A stretch of DNA of 64,000 nt from JARFQH01 sp963825595. Lineage in GTDB: Bacteria > Desulfobacterota > Desulfobacteria > Desulfobacterales > SG8-13. A model generated the notes under the pieces. It saw nothing but the letters and a program-made list of their open reading frames with translations, had not been told where the DNA came from and made no database searches. Position 1 is the first letter of the stretch, and each line of letters begins with the position of its first letter. Below, piece by piece: positions 31,197 through 40,785 of the stretch. Location: NCBI GenBank assembly GCA_963825595.1, contig CAWGUE010000004.1, positions 62,001 through 126,000 on the forward strand, read 5' to 3'. Position numbers and translations under genes: made by a program.

Positions 31197-32882
31197 ATGA
31201 GCGACCAACCCAACAAAATTATTTACTCCATGGTCGGAGTCGGAAAATACTATGACAAGCGCCCCGTGCTGCAGGATATATCCTTGTCATATTTTTATGG
31301 TGCCAAAATCGGCGTTCTGGGACTCAACGGTTCAGGGAAGAGTTCTCTGCTGCGGATCATGGCCGGGATCGACCGGGATTTTGTCGGCGAAACCATCATT
31401 TCTCCCGGTTTTTCCGTTGGCTGCCTCGAACAGGAGCCATTTTTGGATGACTCCAGCACGGTCCTTGAGGTCGTGCAGGAAGGTGTGACGGCAACCGTGG
31501 CGCTTATGGAGGCCTTCAACCAAATTAACGAAGAATTGGCCGAACCGATGTCCGAGGACGACATGAATCGTCTCTTGGAACAGCAGGGCGAAATTCAGGA
31601 GAAGTTGGATACCGCAGATGCCTGGGATCTCGACTCCCGTTTGGAGATGGCCATGGACGCGCTGCGCTGTCCACCGGGCAACACGCCGGTTAAGGTCTTA
31701 TCGGGAGGTGAACGGCGGCGGGTAGCGCTCTGCCGCCTGTTGCTTCAGAAGCCAGACATCCTGCTGCTCGATGAACCGACCAACCATCTCGATGCCGAGA
31801 CCGTCGCTTGGCTGGAAAATCATCTCCAGCAGTACCCGGGCACGGTGATCGCGGTAACCCACGACCGCTATTTTCTTGATAACGTGGCCGGATGGATCCT
31901 GGAGCTCGATCGCGGTCGGGGAATACCCTGGAAGGGGAATTACTCCTCCTGGCTCGAACAAAAACAGAATCGACTCCAGCGGGAAGAAAAAGGTGAAAGC
32001 AAACGCAAGATGACGCTTGCACGCGAACTGGAATGGATTCGCATGTCACCCAAAGCCCGCCGCACGAAATCGAAAGCGCGTATCAGCGCCTACGAAAAAC
32101 TGCTATCCCAGGAAAGCGAAAAACGGGTCGAAGACCTGGAAATCTATATCCCTCCGGGGCCGCGATTGGGCAACCTGGTGGTGGAGGCGTATAACCTCAC
32201 CAAAACGTTCGGTGACCAGTTGCTAATGGAAGATTTAACGTTTACGTTACCACCGGGTGCCATCGTCGGCGTTATCGGCCCCAATGGAGCCGGGAAAACA
32301 ACTTTGTTTCGAATGATGACCGGCCAGGAAATACCCGATTCCGGTCAGATCCGCTTGGGAGAAACCGTTCGTATGGCTTACGTCGATCAAAGCAGAGATG
32401 TTCTAGATCCCCAAAAATCGGTATGGGAGACAGTCTCGAATGGTGACGATATCATCGAACTCGGCGGGTTGAGCGTCAAGTCCCGCGCCTACGTGGCCCG
32501 GTTCAATTTTTCGGGCGCCGACCAGCAGAAATTGGTCGGTATGCTTTCCGGGGGAGAACGCAATCGGGTTCACTTGGCCCGAATATTGAAGCAGGGGGCC
32601 AATGTTTTGCTACTCGACGAACCAACCAATGATCTGGACGTGAATACCCTGCGGGCCCTTGAAGAAGCTTTGGAAAATTTTGGCGGGTGTGCGGTGGTTA
32701 TCAGTCACGATCGCTGGTTCCTTGATCGGATCGCGACGCATGTCCTGGCATTTGAAGGCAGCAGCCGTGTGGAATGGTTCGAGGGCAACTATTCGGACTA
32801 TGAATCCGACCGGCGTCGCCGTTTGGGCGCCGAGGCCGACCAACCCCGCCGGATCAAGTACCGCCAGTTGACACGCAAATGA
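31197..32882 (+). CDS. ettA: energy-dependent translational throttle protein EttA (ABC-F ATPase)
   Basis: A 561-residue soluble ABC-F protein with two ATPase domains. Domain 1: LGLNGSGKSSLL, LSGGERRRVALCRLL, LLLDEPTNHLD; domain 2: GPNGAGKTTLF, LSGGERNRVHLARIL, LLLDEPTNDLD. The linker contains the Arg/Lys-rich P-site tRNA-interacting arm (KGESKRKMTLARELEWIR, then SPKARRTKSKAR). EttA binds the ribosomal E site and gates translation according to ADP/ATP ratio. The length is normal. Confidence 0.93.
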   Translation: MSDQPNKIIYSMVGVGKYYDKRPVLQDISLSYFYGAKIGVLGLNGSGKSSLLRIMAGIDRDFVGETIISPGFSVGCLEQEPFLDDSSTVLEVVQEGVTATVALMEAFNQINEELAEPMSEDDMNRLLEQQGEIQEKLDTADAWDLDSRLEMAMDALRCPPGNTPVKVLSGGERRRVALCRLLLQKPDILLLDEPTNHLDAETVAWLENHLQQYPGTVIAVTHDRYFLDNVAGWILELDRGRGIPWKGNYSSWLEQKQNRLQREEKGESKRKMTLARELEWIRMSPKARRTKSKARISAYEKLLSQESEKRVEDLEIYIPPGPRLGNLVVEAYNLTKTFGDQLLMEDLTFTLPPGAIVGVIGPNGAGKTTLFRMMTGQEIPDSGQIRLGETVRMAYVDQSRDVLDPQKSVWETVSNGDDIIELGGLSVKSRAYVARFNFSGADQQKLVGMLSGGERNRVHLARILKQGANVLLLDEPTNDLDVNTLRALEEALENFGGCAVVISHDRWFLDRIATHVLAFEGSSRVEWFEGNYSDYESDRRRRLGAEADQPRRIKYRQLTRK

Positions 32883-32907
32883 TTCGGTGACGATACCCAG
32901 GCCCGGG

Positions 32908-33663
32908 TTAAGTGAGCAGATCTGTATCGACACCGAAGTCATCCCAATTCCATAGGGGAGACATGTCGACGGCATGGGACACCGGCCAGGGCCAACCGGT
33001 CGGTAGGGGACAGACAAACCGCATAGGTAATTTGCGGGTGGGATGCTCGATGGTCAACTCCTTGGCCAGCAGGGCTATTTGGCGGGATTCCAGAGAAGTA
33101 CGTGCTCCATAGCGCACATCCCCCAAAAGCGGGAGGCCGGCGTGGGACAATTGCAACCGGATCTGGTGTCGTCGGCCGGTTTCCAGCACCACCTGCAGCA
33201 AGCTGCGTTCAGCGACGCTATCGATCAAATGAAAATGCAGGCGCGCCTCGCGGCTGCGACCCGTGGCTGCCGGAACGATGCGGCACCAACGTCTCTGGCG
33301 TTCGATGTGATGGAAGAGGGTTTCTGATCGCCGTGATGGCACACCCTCGACGACAGCCAGATAGACCTTGCGGATCGCGCCGGTCCGAAATTGGGCGCTC
33401 AACCGTGCGGCTGCTTTGGATGTGCGTGCAAACAGCATGACGCCGGCCACCGGACGGTCAAGGCGGTGCACCAAGCCGAGAAACACCCGGCCTGGCTTTT
33501 GATGGCGCTCTTTTACCCAGAGTTTGGCCATGTCGAGTAGAGACGGCGTTCCAGTATGGTCCCCCTGGGCAAGCAGTCCGGCCGGTTTGAAGAGCGCGAG
33601 CAAGTGGTTGTCTTCGTAAAAAACCGGCCAACGCGGATGATAAAAATGCATATCGGTCGGCAT
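32908..33663 (-). CDS. RluA-family RNA pseudouridine synthase
   Basis: A 251-residue enzyme with the catalytic motif LVHRLDRPVAGVMLFARTSKAA (Asp in HRLDRP), and the RHQIRLQLSHAGLPLLGDVRYGA motif that closes the RluA domain. It has no S4 RNA-binding domain, as in RluA/TruC types. The target uridine is unknown. The start is ATG 33663, or possibly ATG 33651 at MHFYH. It converges with ettA. Confidence 0.85.
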   Translation of the reverse strand: MPTDMHFYHPRWPVFYEDNHLLALFKPAGLLAQGDHTGTPSLLDMAKLWVKERHQKPGRVFLGLVHRLDRPVAGVMLFARTSKAAARLSAQFRTGAIRKVYLAVVEGVPSRRSETLFHHIERQRRWCRIVPAATGRSREARLHFHLIDSVAERSLLQVVLETGRRHQIRLQLSHAGLPLLGDVRYGARTSLESRQIALLAKELTIEHPTRKLPMRFVCPLPTGWPWPVSHAVDMSPLWNWDDFGVDTDLLT

Positions 33664-33715
33664 ACGGCAGACTCAAACGGTACTCAATCTGATATTCGAC
33701 TTCTGTTGCAATACC

Positions 33716-35197
33716 ATGAAGCCCCTCAAAGATCAATTTACAGCTACTGACCCCCGGGCGCCGAACCTCCGTCAAATGGGCGCCTTGTTCGAGCGTTCCG
33801 GTGTGCCTCTGTCAGACATTCAACTGCAACAATTCTGGGCCTATCACCTCTTGCTGCGGCGGTTCAACCCGATACTCAATCTAACACGAATTCACAATTT
33901 CGAGAACATGGTCATCAAGCTGTATGTGGATTCGATCCTGCCTGCGGATTTACTGCCGCTTCCCACCCCGTTGCTCGATCTGGGAACCGGCGCCGGCATG
34001 CCTGGGATTCCCCTCAAAATTCTGCGCCCGCAAATGGAAATTCTGCTGTCGGAAAGCCGCCGCAAGCGGGTGGATTTTCTGAACATGGCGGTCGAGCAAC
34101 TGCAATTGGAGAGTATACGCGTTATCGAAAAGAAAATCGATGCGGATTTTCAGGAACCGGTTGCCGGTGTCATTACCCGGGCGGTGGAAGAGATGTCCGA
34201 GACATTGGTGCGCGTGCACGGCTGTCTGGCCCCAGGTGGTAAGGTGATCTTCATGAAAGGGCCGCACTGTGATGCCGAACTGGAAAAAATTCGTCACGGG
34301 TCCCGGACGAATTACGACCTCGTTAGAGACCAGTCTTATGTCATCCCCCAAACACGCCACCGTCGACGCCTGGTCGTATTCGAACGCCTTGACCAACCGC
34401 ACTATTTTCAGAAGGCAACTGCCATGACGCGATATCCGGTACAAACTATCGCGAGTGAACAAAACACGCGTTTCAAGAATTTGAAAAAATTGTTGCACAG
34501 CCGGGGAATCAAGAAGGCCGGTCGGGCTCTGGTTGCCGGTACCAAACCGATTGCGGAAATCATGACCAGATTTCCGCAAAGCTGTGAGGCTTGGCTCAGT
34601 GCCGGCGACAGGCATCCACCACCGCCAGACGGACCGGACCATATGAGCTGGTTCCAACTGGATCCGGGGCTGTTTAACTTCCTGGATGTATCCGGTACAC
34701 ACATGCCCCTGCTCCTGCTGAAATTTCCCGAAATCCACTCCTGGCGCCCGGTGGACGGATTTGATGAAGGCTGCAACCTGTTAATTCCTTTTCAGGATCC
34801 TGAAAATGTCGGAGCCGTTATCCGTTCGGCGGCAGCGTTCGGCGTCAATCAGGTCATCCTGCTGGCCGAAAGTGCCCACCCGTTTCATCCCAAGTCCCTG
34901 AGGGCATCCGGCGGTGCGGCACTGTCGGTAGGGTTGAAGAATGGCCCGTCCATAAATGAACTTTCGGCTGATATGCCGATCCTGGCACTCTCAGCAGAGG
35001 GCAGTGATATTCGTTCCGCCGTTTTTCCACCCGCTTTCGGCCTTCTGATCGGTCTCGAGGGCCACGGATTGCCCAAAGTTTGGCGTCAAGCAGCCTGGCG
35101 CATACCAATCGAAACCGGTGTTGAATCTCTGAACGCCGCCGCCGCCACCGCGGTCGCTCTATATGAGTGGTCTAGTCGGTCAGCCCTGTCGGCTTGA
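33716..35197 (+). CDS. fusion of RsmG-type 16S rRNA methyltransferase and TrmH/SpoU methyltransferase
   Basis: A 493-residue two-enzyme protein. Residues 1-225 are RsmG-like (m7G527 of 16S rRNA): LNLTRIHNFENMVIKLYVDS, the SAM motif LLDLGTGAGMPGIPL, SRRKRVDFLN and VITRAVEEM. Residues 240-493 are SpoU/TrmH: substrate-binding N-part (SEQNTRFKNLKKLLHSRGIKKAG), then the knotted SAM fold DPENVGAVIRSAAAFG, GLLIGLEGHGLP and VESLNAAAATAVALYEW. The fused order is unusual since the genes are normally separate. One continuous frame, no frameshift. Confidence 0.87.
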   Translation: MKPLKDQFTATDPRAPNLRQMGALFERSGVPLSDIQLQQFWAYHLLLRRFNPILNLTRIHNFENMVIKLYVDSILPADLLPLPTPLLDLGTGAGMPGIPLKILRPQMEILLSESRRKRVDFLNMAVEQLQLESIRVIEKKIDADFQEPVAGVITRAVEEMSETLVRVHGCLAPGGKVIFMKGPHCDAELEKIRHGSRTNYDLVRDQSYVIPQTRHRRRLVVFERLDQPHYFQKATAMTRYPVQTIASEQNTRFKNLKKLLHSRGIKKAGRALVAGTKPIAEIMTRFPQSCEAWLSAGDRHPPPPDGPDHMSWFQLDPGLFNFLDVSGTHMPLLLLKFPEIHSWRPVDGFDEGCNLLIPFQDPENVGAVIRSAAAFGVNQVILLAESAHPFHPKSLRASGGAALSVGLKNGPSINELSADMPILALSAEGSDIRSAVFPPAFGLLIGLEGHGLPKVWRQAAWRIPIETGVESLNAAAATAVALYEWSSRSALSA

Positions 35198-35377
35198 CAT
35201 CTCTTTTCGACTAGAAAATAAACGCTGCAGCCTTGAATCGTTCTGGAATGGCATCATATTCTTACACATTACGAAACCTGTTTACAGGCCGAGGCGAATT
35301 TCCCCCAAATTGCTATCGCCGTTGTAAGATTGCTCCATATGGGCTTGGCAAGACGGCGCCGGGCAGGAGACCAATGA

Positions 35378-37099
35378 ATGGCGGATGACACCGACCGGAA
35401 TGACCTTGAAAAAAAGTATGCCAGCTTTGAGTCTGAGGCAGCCGACTGTCTGGCGGCCCAGGAGATCCTCCCCTTGTACAGGGCCTTGATCGAGCATGCG
35501 AGCGAGGCGATACTGGTGGTCCGGAAAAATGAAATCGTATTTGCCAATCCCAGGGCCGAAGAACTTTTTGAATGGTCGGCACACGAGTTGATCGGCCTCA
35601 CGATTGAGCCTTTTATTCACGACGAAGATCGCCCGCTTTTGTTGCAGGAATATGCCGCCGTGATTGAAACCGGCGGGAGTGTCCGGGTGCCGCCGGTCAG
35701 AGTTGTCGATCGCTCCGGCAACGTCAAATGGATCAAAACCAGGATCTCCCGGTTTGCCGGCGAGTCCGATCCGGCGCTCTTCTTTTTTATGACAGACATG
35801 ACCCGCCGCAAGTTGGCCGAGGATGAACTCCGCCGAAGCGAGGAAAGGTATCGTCGCGTCATCAACTCCACCTCGGGTGGTTACATCCTCACCGATAAGG
35901 ATTTTGTAATTGTCGATGTGAATCAGTCCTTGTTGAAAATGCTCGGCTGTGAAAGGGAAAAACTCATCGGAAAGCATCCTGAATCTCTCTATGACAGCCA
36001 ATCGATCCTGTTCTATTCGGCTGACCGCGACCACTTCAGTTTCGAGGCCCGTTTTGCGGTCAATCAGGGTGGTGATATTCCCCTGCTTTATAACCGGAGC
36101 ACGCTGCGGAACGAGCAGGGGATAATCACCGGTTACGTGGCGTTCCTGTCGGATTTAACTGAACTGAAAATCGTGCAGGAGCGATTGGGACGCGCAGAAG
36201 AGCGCTATCGGCGCATGTACAAAAACGCCGTTCAGGGTATGTTCCAGAGCACTCTTTCCGGGAGGCTGGTAAGGGCCAATCCCTCCTATGCCCGGATACT
36301 CGGTTACGATTCTCCAGCCGAGGTTCTGGCGCAGCGGAGTGATTTCTCGGCTCTGCAGTTCAACCCCGAAGAACGCCAGCAATTCTTCGAGACCTTGAAA
36401 GCGAAAGGTGTCCTGGCCAATTACGAAGTCAAACTGAAACGCAGAGACGGGCAACCCGTTTGGTTACTGTTCAACGTCAGACTCACCGACGGCAACGGCG
36501 GAGATCCGCTGATCGAGGGTATTGTCGTCGACAACACAGACAAGAAGATGGCGGAGGAAGAACTCCGGAAAAGCGAAGAAAAATTCCGTCTGTTGTCAAT
36601 CCACGACAACCTTACCGGTCTTTACAATACGCGTCACCTGTACAAGGCATTGGCCGATCTGATTCTCGAAAGTGAGGCTTCCGGCATGCCTTTTTCACTG
36701 ATTTTCATGGACATGGACAATTTTAAGTATGTGGTCGACACATACGGCCATTTAAACGGCAGTCGAGCACTCCAGGAAGTGGCCGTGACGATAAAAAGTG
36801 CGTTGGTCGAACCGGCCTTCGGCGTGGCCTACGGCGGTGATGAGTTTGTCGTCGTACTGCCCGGATCAGACAAACCCCAGGCCGTAGAGAAAACCAGAGA
36901 GATACAAACGCGCATGCGGGAGACCACCTATCTTGAAGGGCAGGGGCTCAGCGTGCACCTCAACGCAAGTTTCGGGGTTGCCACTTTCCCGGAAGACGCC
37001 GCCGATCGCACGGCTCTGCTCGCTTTGGCCGACAAGGCCATGTTCGCCATAAAAAAAAGGGGCAAGAACGCCATCGGGGTCAGCGCGGCCGGCGCTTGA
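35378..37099 (+). CDS. PAS-PAS-PAS diguanylate cyclase
   Basis: A 573-residue soluble protein. Three PAS domains (about 25-150, 155-270 and 280-400; the REDGQP/EELRRSEERYRR linkers are typical) precede a GGDEF domain starting HDNLTGLYNTRHLY. The active-site motif is intact (VAYGGDEFVVVLPG), so it should make cyclic di-GMP; no EAL domain is present. An allosteric RxxD I-site is not evident to me. AGGAG lies nine bases before ATG 35378. It could act with the PilZ protein at 52254, a receptor type for the same messenger. Confidence 0.88.
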   Translation: MADDTDRNDLEKKYASFESEAADCLAAQEILPLYRALIEHASEAILVVRKNEIVFANPRAEELFEWSAHELIGLTIEPFIHDEDRPLLLQEYAAVIETGGSVRVPPVRVVDRSGNVKWIKTRISRFAGESDPALFFFMTDMTRRKLAEDELRRSEERYRRVINSTSGGYILTDKDFVIVDVNQSLLKMLGCEREKLIGKHPESLYDSQSILFYSADRDHFSFEARFAVNQGGDIPLLYNRSTLRNEQGIITGYVAFLSDLTELKIVQERLGRAEERYRRMYKNAVQGMFQSTLSGRLVRANPSYARILGYDSPAEVLAQRSDFSALQFNPEERQQFFETLKAKGVLANYEVKLKRRDGQPVWLLFNVRLTDGNGGDPLIEGIVVDNTDKKMAEEELRKSEEKFRLLSIHDNLTGLYNTRHLYKALADLILESEASGMPFSLIFMDMDNFKYVVDTYGHLNGSRALQEVAVTIKSALVEPAFGVAYGGDEFVVVLPGSDKPQAVEKTREIQTRMRETTYLEGQGLSVHLNASFGVATFPEDAADRTALLALADKAMFAIKKRGKNAIGVSAAGA

Positions 37100-37194
37100 A
37101 GCTGGACCATGCCGAAAAATCGGTCAATCCAGTCGTTCGTCTATCCGCACTTCAGCCTTGGAAATGTGCTTTGACTAACTCATAGGAGAACGTT

Positions 37195-37605
37195 ATGGAA
37201 GTCCTAAACTTGAAAGACTGCGAGGAAATCAAGATAGAGAAATTTCCTTACCGGGGAAAACCGCTTGATGTCAGAGGCATCAGCGTTCGCTGGTTGTCAA
37301 AAGCCGGTGAAGATGACATGGGGCAGCCAGAGTACGGGTTAAGGCATTTTACGGCACAGCCCGGCGGTGAAATTCCGATCCACAATCATTTCTACAGCCA
37401 AACCATGTACATCATCAGCGGGCGTTTCGAGTGCTACCAATATGATCCTCAAACCGACAAACCTTTGAAAAAAGTGATTTGCGAACCGGGCTCTTCTATC
37501 TACATCCCTAGCATGGAGCCACATGGAATGAAGAACATCAGCGACACCGAACCGGCATCCTTTTTATGCTGCATCTGCAATGTCTACCACAAGGAAGATT
37601 TATAA
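37195..37605 (+). CDS. cupin-domain protein
   Basis: A 136-residue single-cupin protein. The first cupin motif is around PIHNHFYSQTMYIISGRFECY (two His and Glu/Gln-type metal ligands), the second around GSSIYIPSMEPHGMKN. Cupins of this type bind a metal and small ligands. AGGAGAA precedes ATG 37195. It lies 22 bases upstream of the URO-D-like gene and is probably in the same operon. Function unknown. Confidence 0.8.
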   Translation: MEVLNLKDCEEIKIEKFPYRGKPLDVRGISVRWLSKAGEDDMGQPEYGLRHFTAQPGGEIPIHNHFYSQTMYIISGRFECYQYDPQTDKPLKKVICEPGSSIYIPSMEPHGMKNISDTEPASFLCCICNVYHKEDL

Positions 37606-37627
37606 CTGTTTGACGAGGAGAAAAGGA

Positions 37628-38569
37628 ATGAACAAACTCGAACGGGTCGATGCCGTACTGAGCGGCCGGGAGCCGGACCGGCCGCCGTTGTCCCTGTGGT
37701 ACCACTTTGGGGCTCAGCACGGTTCCGGGGAGCAGTTTGCACGGCTCAGTCTGGAATACTTCCAGTACTACGGTTTTGATTTTCTCAAGGTTATGAACGA
37801 TTATTTTTACCCGCTGCCCGGTGGCCTCGATTCGGTCAGAACCTCGGCGGACCTCGCGCAGATCCGACCGCTTAATGTGCAGGATACCGATTGGGCCCGA
37901 CAGTTAAGAGCGTTGGAGATCATTGCGAGGGAACTTCAGGGCCGGGCGTATTTTATCGACACGGTCTTCGACCCCTGGCAGACCATCAAGCGTAACATGG
38001 CGGGTGAAAACATGAAAGCCCTGATGGAAGATGCCCCCGAGACTCTTTCGGATGCTTTGGATGCGGTGGCCGTTACCCTGATCGATTATTGCCATAAGTC
38101 CCTGGCCATCGGATCGGCCGGCATTTTCATGTCAGTCCCCGCAGCCGCTGAAATTGTCACGCGGGAAGAATTCCTGACTTTTGTAAAACCACCGGCCATG
38201 AAAGTTTTATCCGCAATCTCTGATTCAGGGAAAATGAACACGGCACACATTCACGGCCAAAGCCTATTTATGGATGACTGCCTTGACTTTCCGGTCCAGG
38301 TATTCAGCTGGTGGGACCGGGGTCCGGCAGGGCCCTCGCTGGCAGCAGTAAAAGAGAAAATTACCGGTTGTGTGATGGGCGGTATCGATCAGACCCTTGT
38401 GGCGCGAACCAGTCCTGGTTTTCTGAAGAATCATGTTCGGGAAGGCTGTCAGTCCGGAGGGCGTCGTCGGTTTTTTCTGGCCAACGGGTGCAGCATCGAC
38501 ACCTGGGTTTACCCCGGTTCGATCCGGGCAATCGTGGATGCGGCACAATCCCGGTATGGTGAACCCTAA
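37628..38569 (+). CDS. uroporphyrinogen decarboxylase (URO-D) family protein
   Basis: A 313-residue TIM-barrel protein of the URO-D superfamily (ERVDAVLSGREPDRPPLSLWYHFG at the start, YYGFDFLKVMNDY, then GGIDQTL and the C-terminal FFLANGCSIDTWVYPG). Many such proteins in anaerobes are corrinoid-dependent methyltransferases or unknown rather than haem enzymes. GAGGAG precedes ATG 37628. Haem synthesis genes are not near, so HemE is not assigned. Confidence 0.82.
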   Translation: MNKLERVDAVLSGREPDRPPLSLWYHFGAQHGSGEQFARLSLEYFQYYGFDFLKVMNDYFYPLPGGLDSVRTSADLAQIRPLNVQDTDWARQLRALEIIARELQGRAYFIDTVFDPWQTIKRNMAGENMKALMEDAPETLSDALDAVAVTLIDYCHKSLAIGSAGIFMSVPAAAEIVTREEFLTFVKPPAMKVLSAISDSGKMNTAHIHGQSLFMDDCLDFPVQVFSWWDRGPAGPSLAAVKEKITGCVMGGIDQTLVARTSPGFLKNHVREGCQSGGRRRFFLANGCSIDTWVYPGSIRAIVDAAQSRYGEP

Positions 38570-39159
38570 CCCGCCAGCTCCCCAAAATGCACCAAATGGG
38601 TACAGGCGACCCGCCCGCAGGGTGACACGATTGCGGCATTTTTTCTTCTCGGCCGACGGTTGTAGCGTCCCTCTTGAATAACCGAAAAAACGAAATTCAA
38701 CCTTACACCTAAATCGAGCGATTTTTGACTCGCGCTGCACCCATCTATCGCCCATCAAGGGCATGCGCCAATCCTCGACATAGCCATGGGTATGCCCGCG
38801 GTTGGCGCAAGCCCTTGATTAACCAGATCTCGGCACATCGCTTCCCCAAAAATCGCTCAACTTAGGTTACAGTGTGTCAATCAAACCTCACTGAAAAAAT
38901 TTCATGAATGATGCGGCAAATTTTCCGATGACCAGACAGCACCGTCAGTGCCCTTTGACAATGGGGAATCCGATGGTTAAACATTTCATTAAGGGTTTCA
39001 TTCCCGGGATACAGCGGGTCAATTTTGCGAGACAGCTGCCCCCATCTTAACAAACGGCCAGCGCCTTTTCGATCGAATGGCCTTGGGTGCGACCGGTCCG
39101 CTGATTTCGGAAAAACCGGGGAAACAACCAACCGATACAATCCGATCAGGGTGAATGTC
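38570..39159. other. 590-base gap with an inverted-repeat element
   Basis: No gene is supported. The region holds an inverted-repeat element at 38703-38872 and the upstream region of msrAB. Short frames here overlap the palindromic arms and lack ribosome-binding sites. Confidence 0.6.
38703..38872. mobile_element. MITE-like element (family 3) with nested hairpin
   Basis: About 170 bases bounded by inverted repeats: left CCTAAATCGAGCGATTTTTG (38708-38727) and right CAAAAATCGCTCAACTTAGG (38847-38866), matching at 17 of 20 bases. Inside is a second long inverted repeat, ATCAAGGGCATGCGCCAA (starts about 38754) against TTGGCGCAAGCCCTTGAT (ends about 38819). It encodes no protein. Confidence 0.6.
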
Positions 39160-40263
39160 ATGAAAACCCGTTTCTCGAAATTTCTGCGGCACTTCATCGC
39201 AATATCTATCATTTTCAGTCCGTTAACCTTTATATACGCAAAGAGTCAATCCATGAATCAGTCATTTAAACATCTCGAAACCGCTACCTTTGCCGGCGGT
39301 TGTTTCTGGTGTTCGGAATCGGACCTCGAAAAAATTAAGGGCGTCGAAGACGTGATTTCGGGATACACCGGGGGCCAGGAGGCGAACCCGACATACAAGG
39401 AGGTCTCTGCAGGGCAAACCGGCCACTACGAAGCGGTGCAGGTCATCTACGATCCCGATGTGGTGACATACGAAGCGCTTCTTGAGGCGTTCTGGCGCCA
39501 CATAAATCCCACCGATGCCGGAGGCCAGTTTGTGGACAGGGGGTCTCAGTACCGAACAGCCATATTTTACCACAACGAAGAACAAAAACGGTTGGCCGAA
39601 GCCGCCAAGAAAGAGCTTCAGGGCTCGGGCCGGTTCAACGTGCCGATCGTCACCGAAATTCTCCCCTTTTCGACCTTCTACAGAGCCGAGGAGTATCACC
39701 AGGATTACTATAAAAAAAGCCCATTGCGCTATAAATATTACCGGTATGCTTCCGGCCGAGACCAGTTTATTGCAGAAAGCTGGAAGGATATACCTGTTGT
39801 TGGGACAACCTCCCAATCCGGAAAAGTATATACCAAACCCAGTGAGAATGAACTGAAGGAAAAATTGACGCCGCTGCAGTTCAATGTCACCCAAAAAGAC
39901 GCAACCGAACCGCCATTTCGTAACGAATTCTGGGACAATCACAAAGAGGGCCTCTATGTCGATGTCGTGTCCGGTGAGCCCTTGTTCATCTCTAAAGATA
40001 AATTCGAATCCGGCACGGGGTGGCCCAGTTTTACAAAACCCATTGAACCCGATAACGTCGTTGAAAAACAGGACCGCAGTTTATTTATGGTTCGCACCGA
40101 GGTTCGCAGCAAGCACGGAGATTCCCACCTGGGTCATATTTTTCCCGACGGTCCCCCACCCACCGGACTGCGATACTGCATCAATTCCGCATCCCTGAGA
40201 TTCGTTCCCATAGATGATTTGGAAAAAGAGGGCTATGGTGAATATTTGAAGATATTCAATTGA
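39160..40263 (+). CDS. msrAB: bifunctional methionine sulfoxide reductase MsrAB, exported
   Basis: A 367-residue protein with an N-terminal signal-like hydrophobic segment (HFIAISIIFSPLTFIYA), an MsrA domain (catalytic Cys48 in AGGCFWCSE; GYTGGQEANPTYKEV; EEYHQDYY) and a C-terminal MsrB domain (FESGTGWPSF, RYCINSASLRF with the catalytic Cys). Together they repair both stereoisomers of oxidised methionine in envelope proteins. The MsrB CxxC zinc pairs are not seen. ATG 39160 is chosen for the signal peptide; an upstream frame is longer by 45 residues but implausible. Confidence 0.92.
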   Translation: MKTRFSKFLRHFIAISIIFSPLTFIYAKSQSMNQSFKHLETATFAGGCFWCSESDLEKIKGVEDVISGYTGGQEANPTYKEVSAGQTGHYEAVQVIYDPDVVTYEALLEAFWRHINPTDAGGQFVDRGSQYRTAIFYHNEEQKRLAEAAKKELQGSGRFNVPIVTEILPFSTFYRAEEYHQDYYKKSPLRYKYYRYASGRDQFIAESWKDIPVVGTTSQSGKVYTKPSENELKEKLTPLQFNVTQKDATEPPFRNEFWDNHKEGLYVDVVSGEPLFISKDKFESGTGWPSFTKPIEPDNVVEKQDRSLFMVRTEVRSKHGDSHLGHIFPDGPPPTGLRYCINSASLRFVPIDDLEKEGYGEYLKIFN

Positions 40264-40785
40264 TCGGCCGATCTTGTGCATTGTACGCTGTCTGCCCACA
40301 AGAGCCGAACCGGACACTTCTGCAATGACTCGTAGGCTCAAGTACACCCACTTGATATGAATCAAACGTATCCGATACGCTCTTACCCGACCGGTAAAAT
40401 AACGCCGATCGGGTAAACTTTTCGGGTGCTGAAGCGTCTAAAGATGTAAAACCTGACGGAAAGGTGATGGGCCATAAAATCGGAAACGACTAAAACAGCG
40501 CATGTATCGATATACCCCACCTTACCGTTTCAGGCGGTATTACCCTAAATGACAGCCTCATGCACCAGCAGTCACCGGGCACCCCCCGACATATGACCAG
40601 CGGTTTCAACGCGAGGCCAGAATTTGCGGTGCAGGGGTGGTGTCAGGGCCGCCAGTGGGGCTCTCTGCCTGTTTCTGCAGACGTATGCACTGATGCGATA
40701 ACCATGAAAATGAAACGGGGGATGCCGCCGGCCGGTTTATCCTCTGAGTTGATATTCGGGGGGTGGGTGCTGGTCAGAGGATCCT
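40264..40785. other. 520-base gap before the sigma factor gene
   Basis: No gene supported. It must hold the promoter of the ECF sigma operon; a GGAAAC at about 40484 could be part of an ECF-type -35 but the -10 is not convincing. A 79-codon frame at 40560 has no family resemblance and overlaps the sigma gene start. Confidence 0.4.

Noticed and set aside
40262..40273. Palindrome GATCGGCCGATC just after msrAB
   Set aside because: Short and at chance level in G/C-rich DNA; no T-run, so not a terminator.
40380..40480. Possible cyclic di-GMP or cobalamin riboswitch before the sigma factor gene
   Set aside because: Some short matches (GGGTAAAC, GAAGCG) but the required helices and conserved receptor bases are not present.
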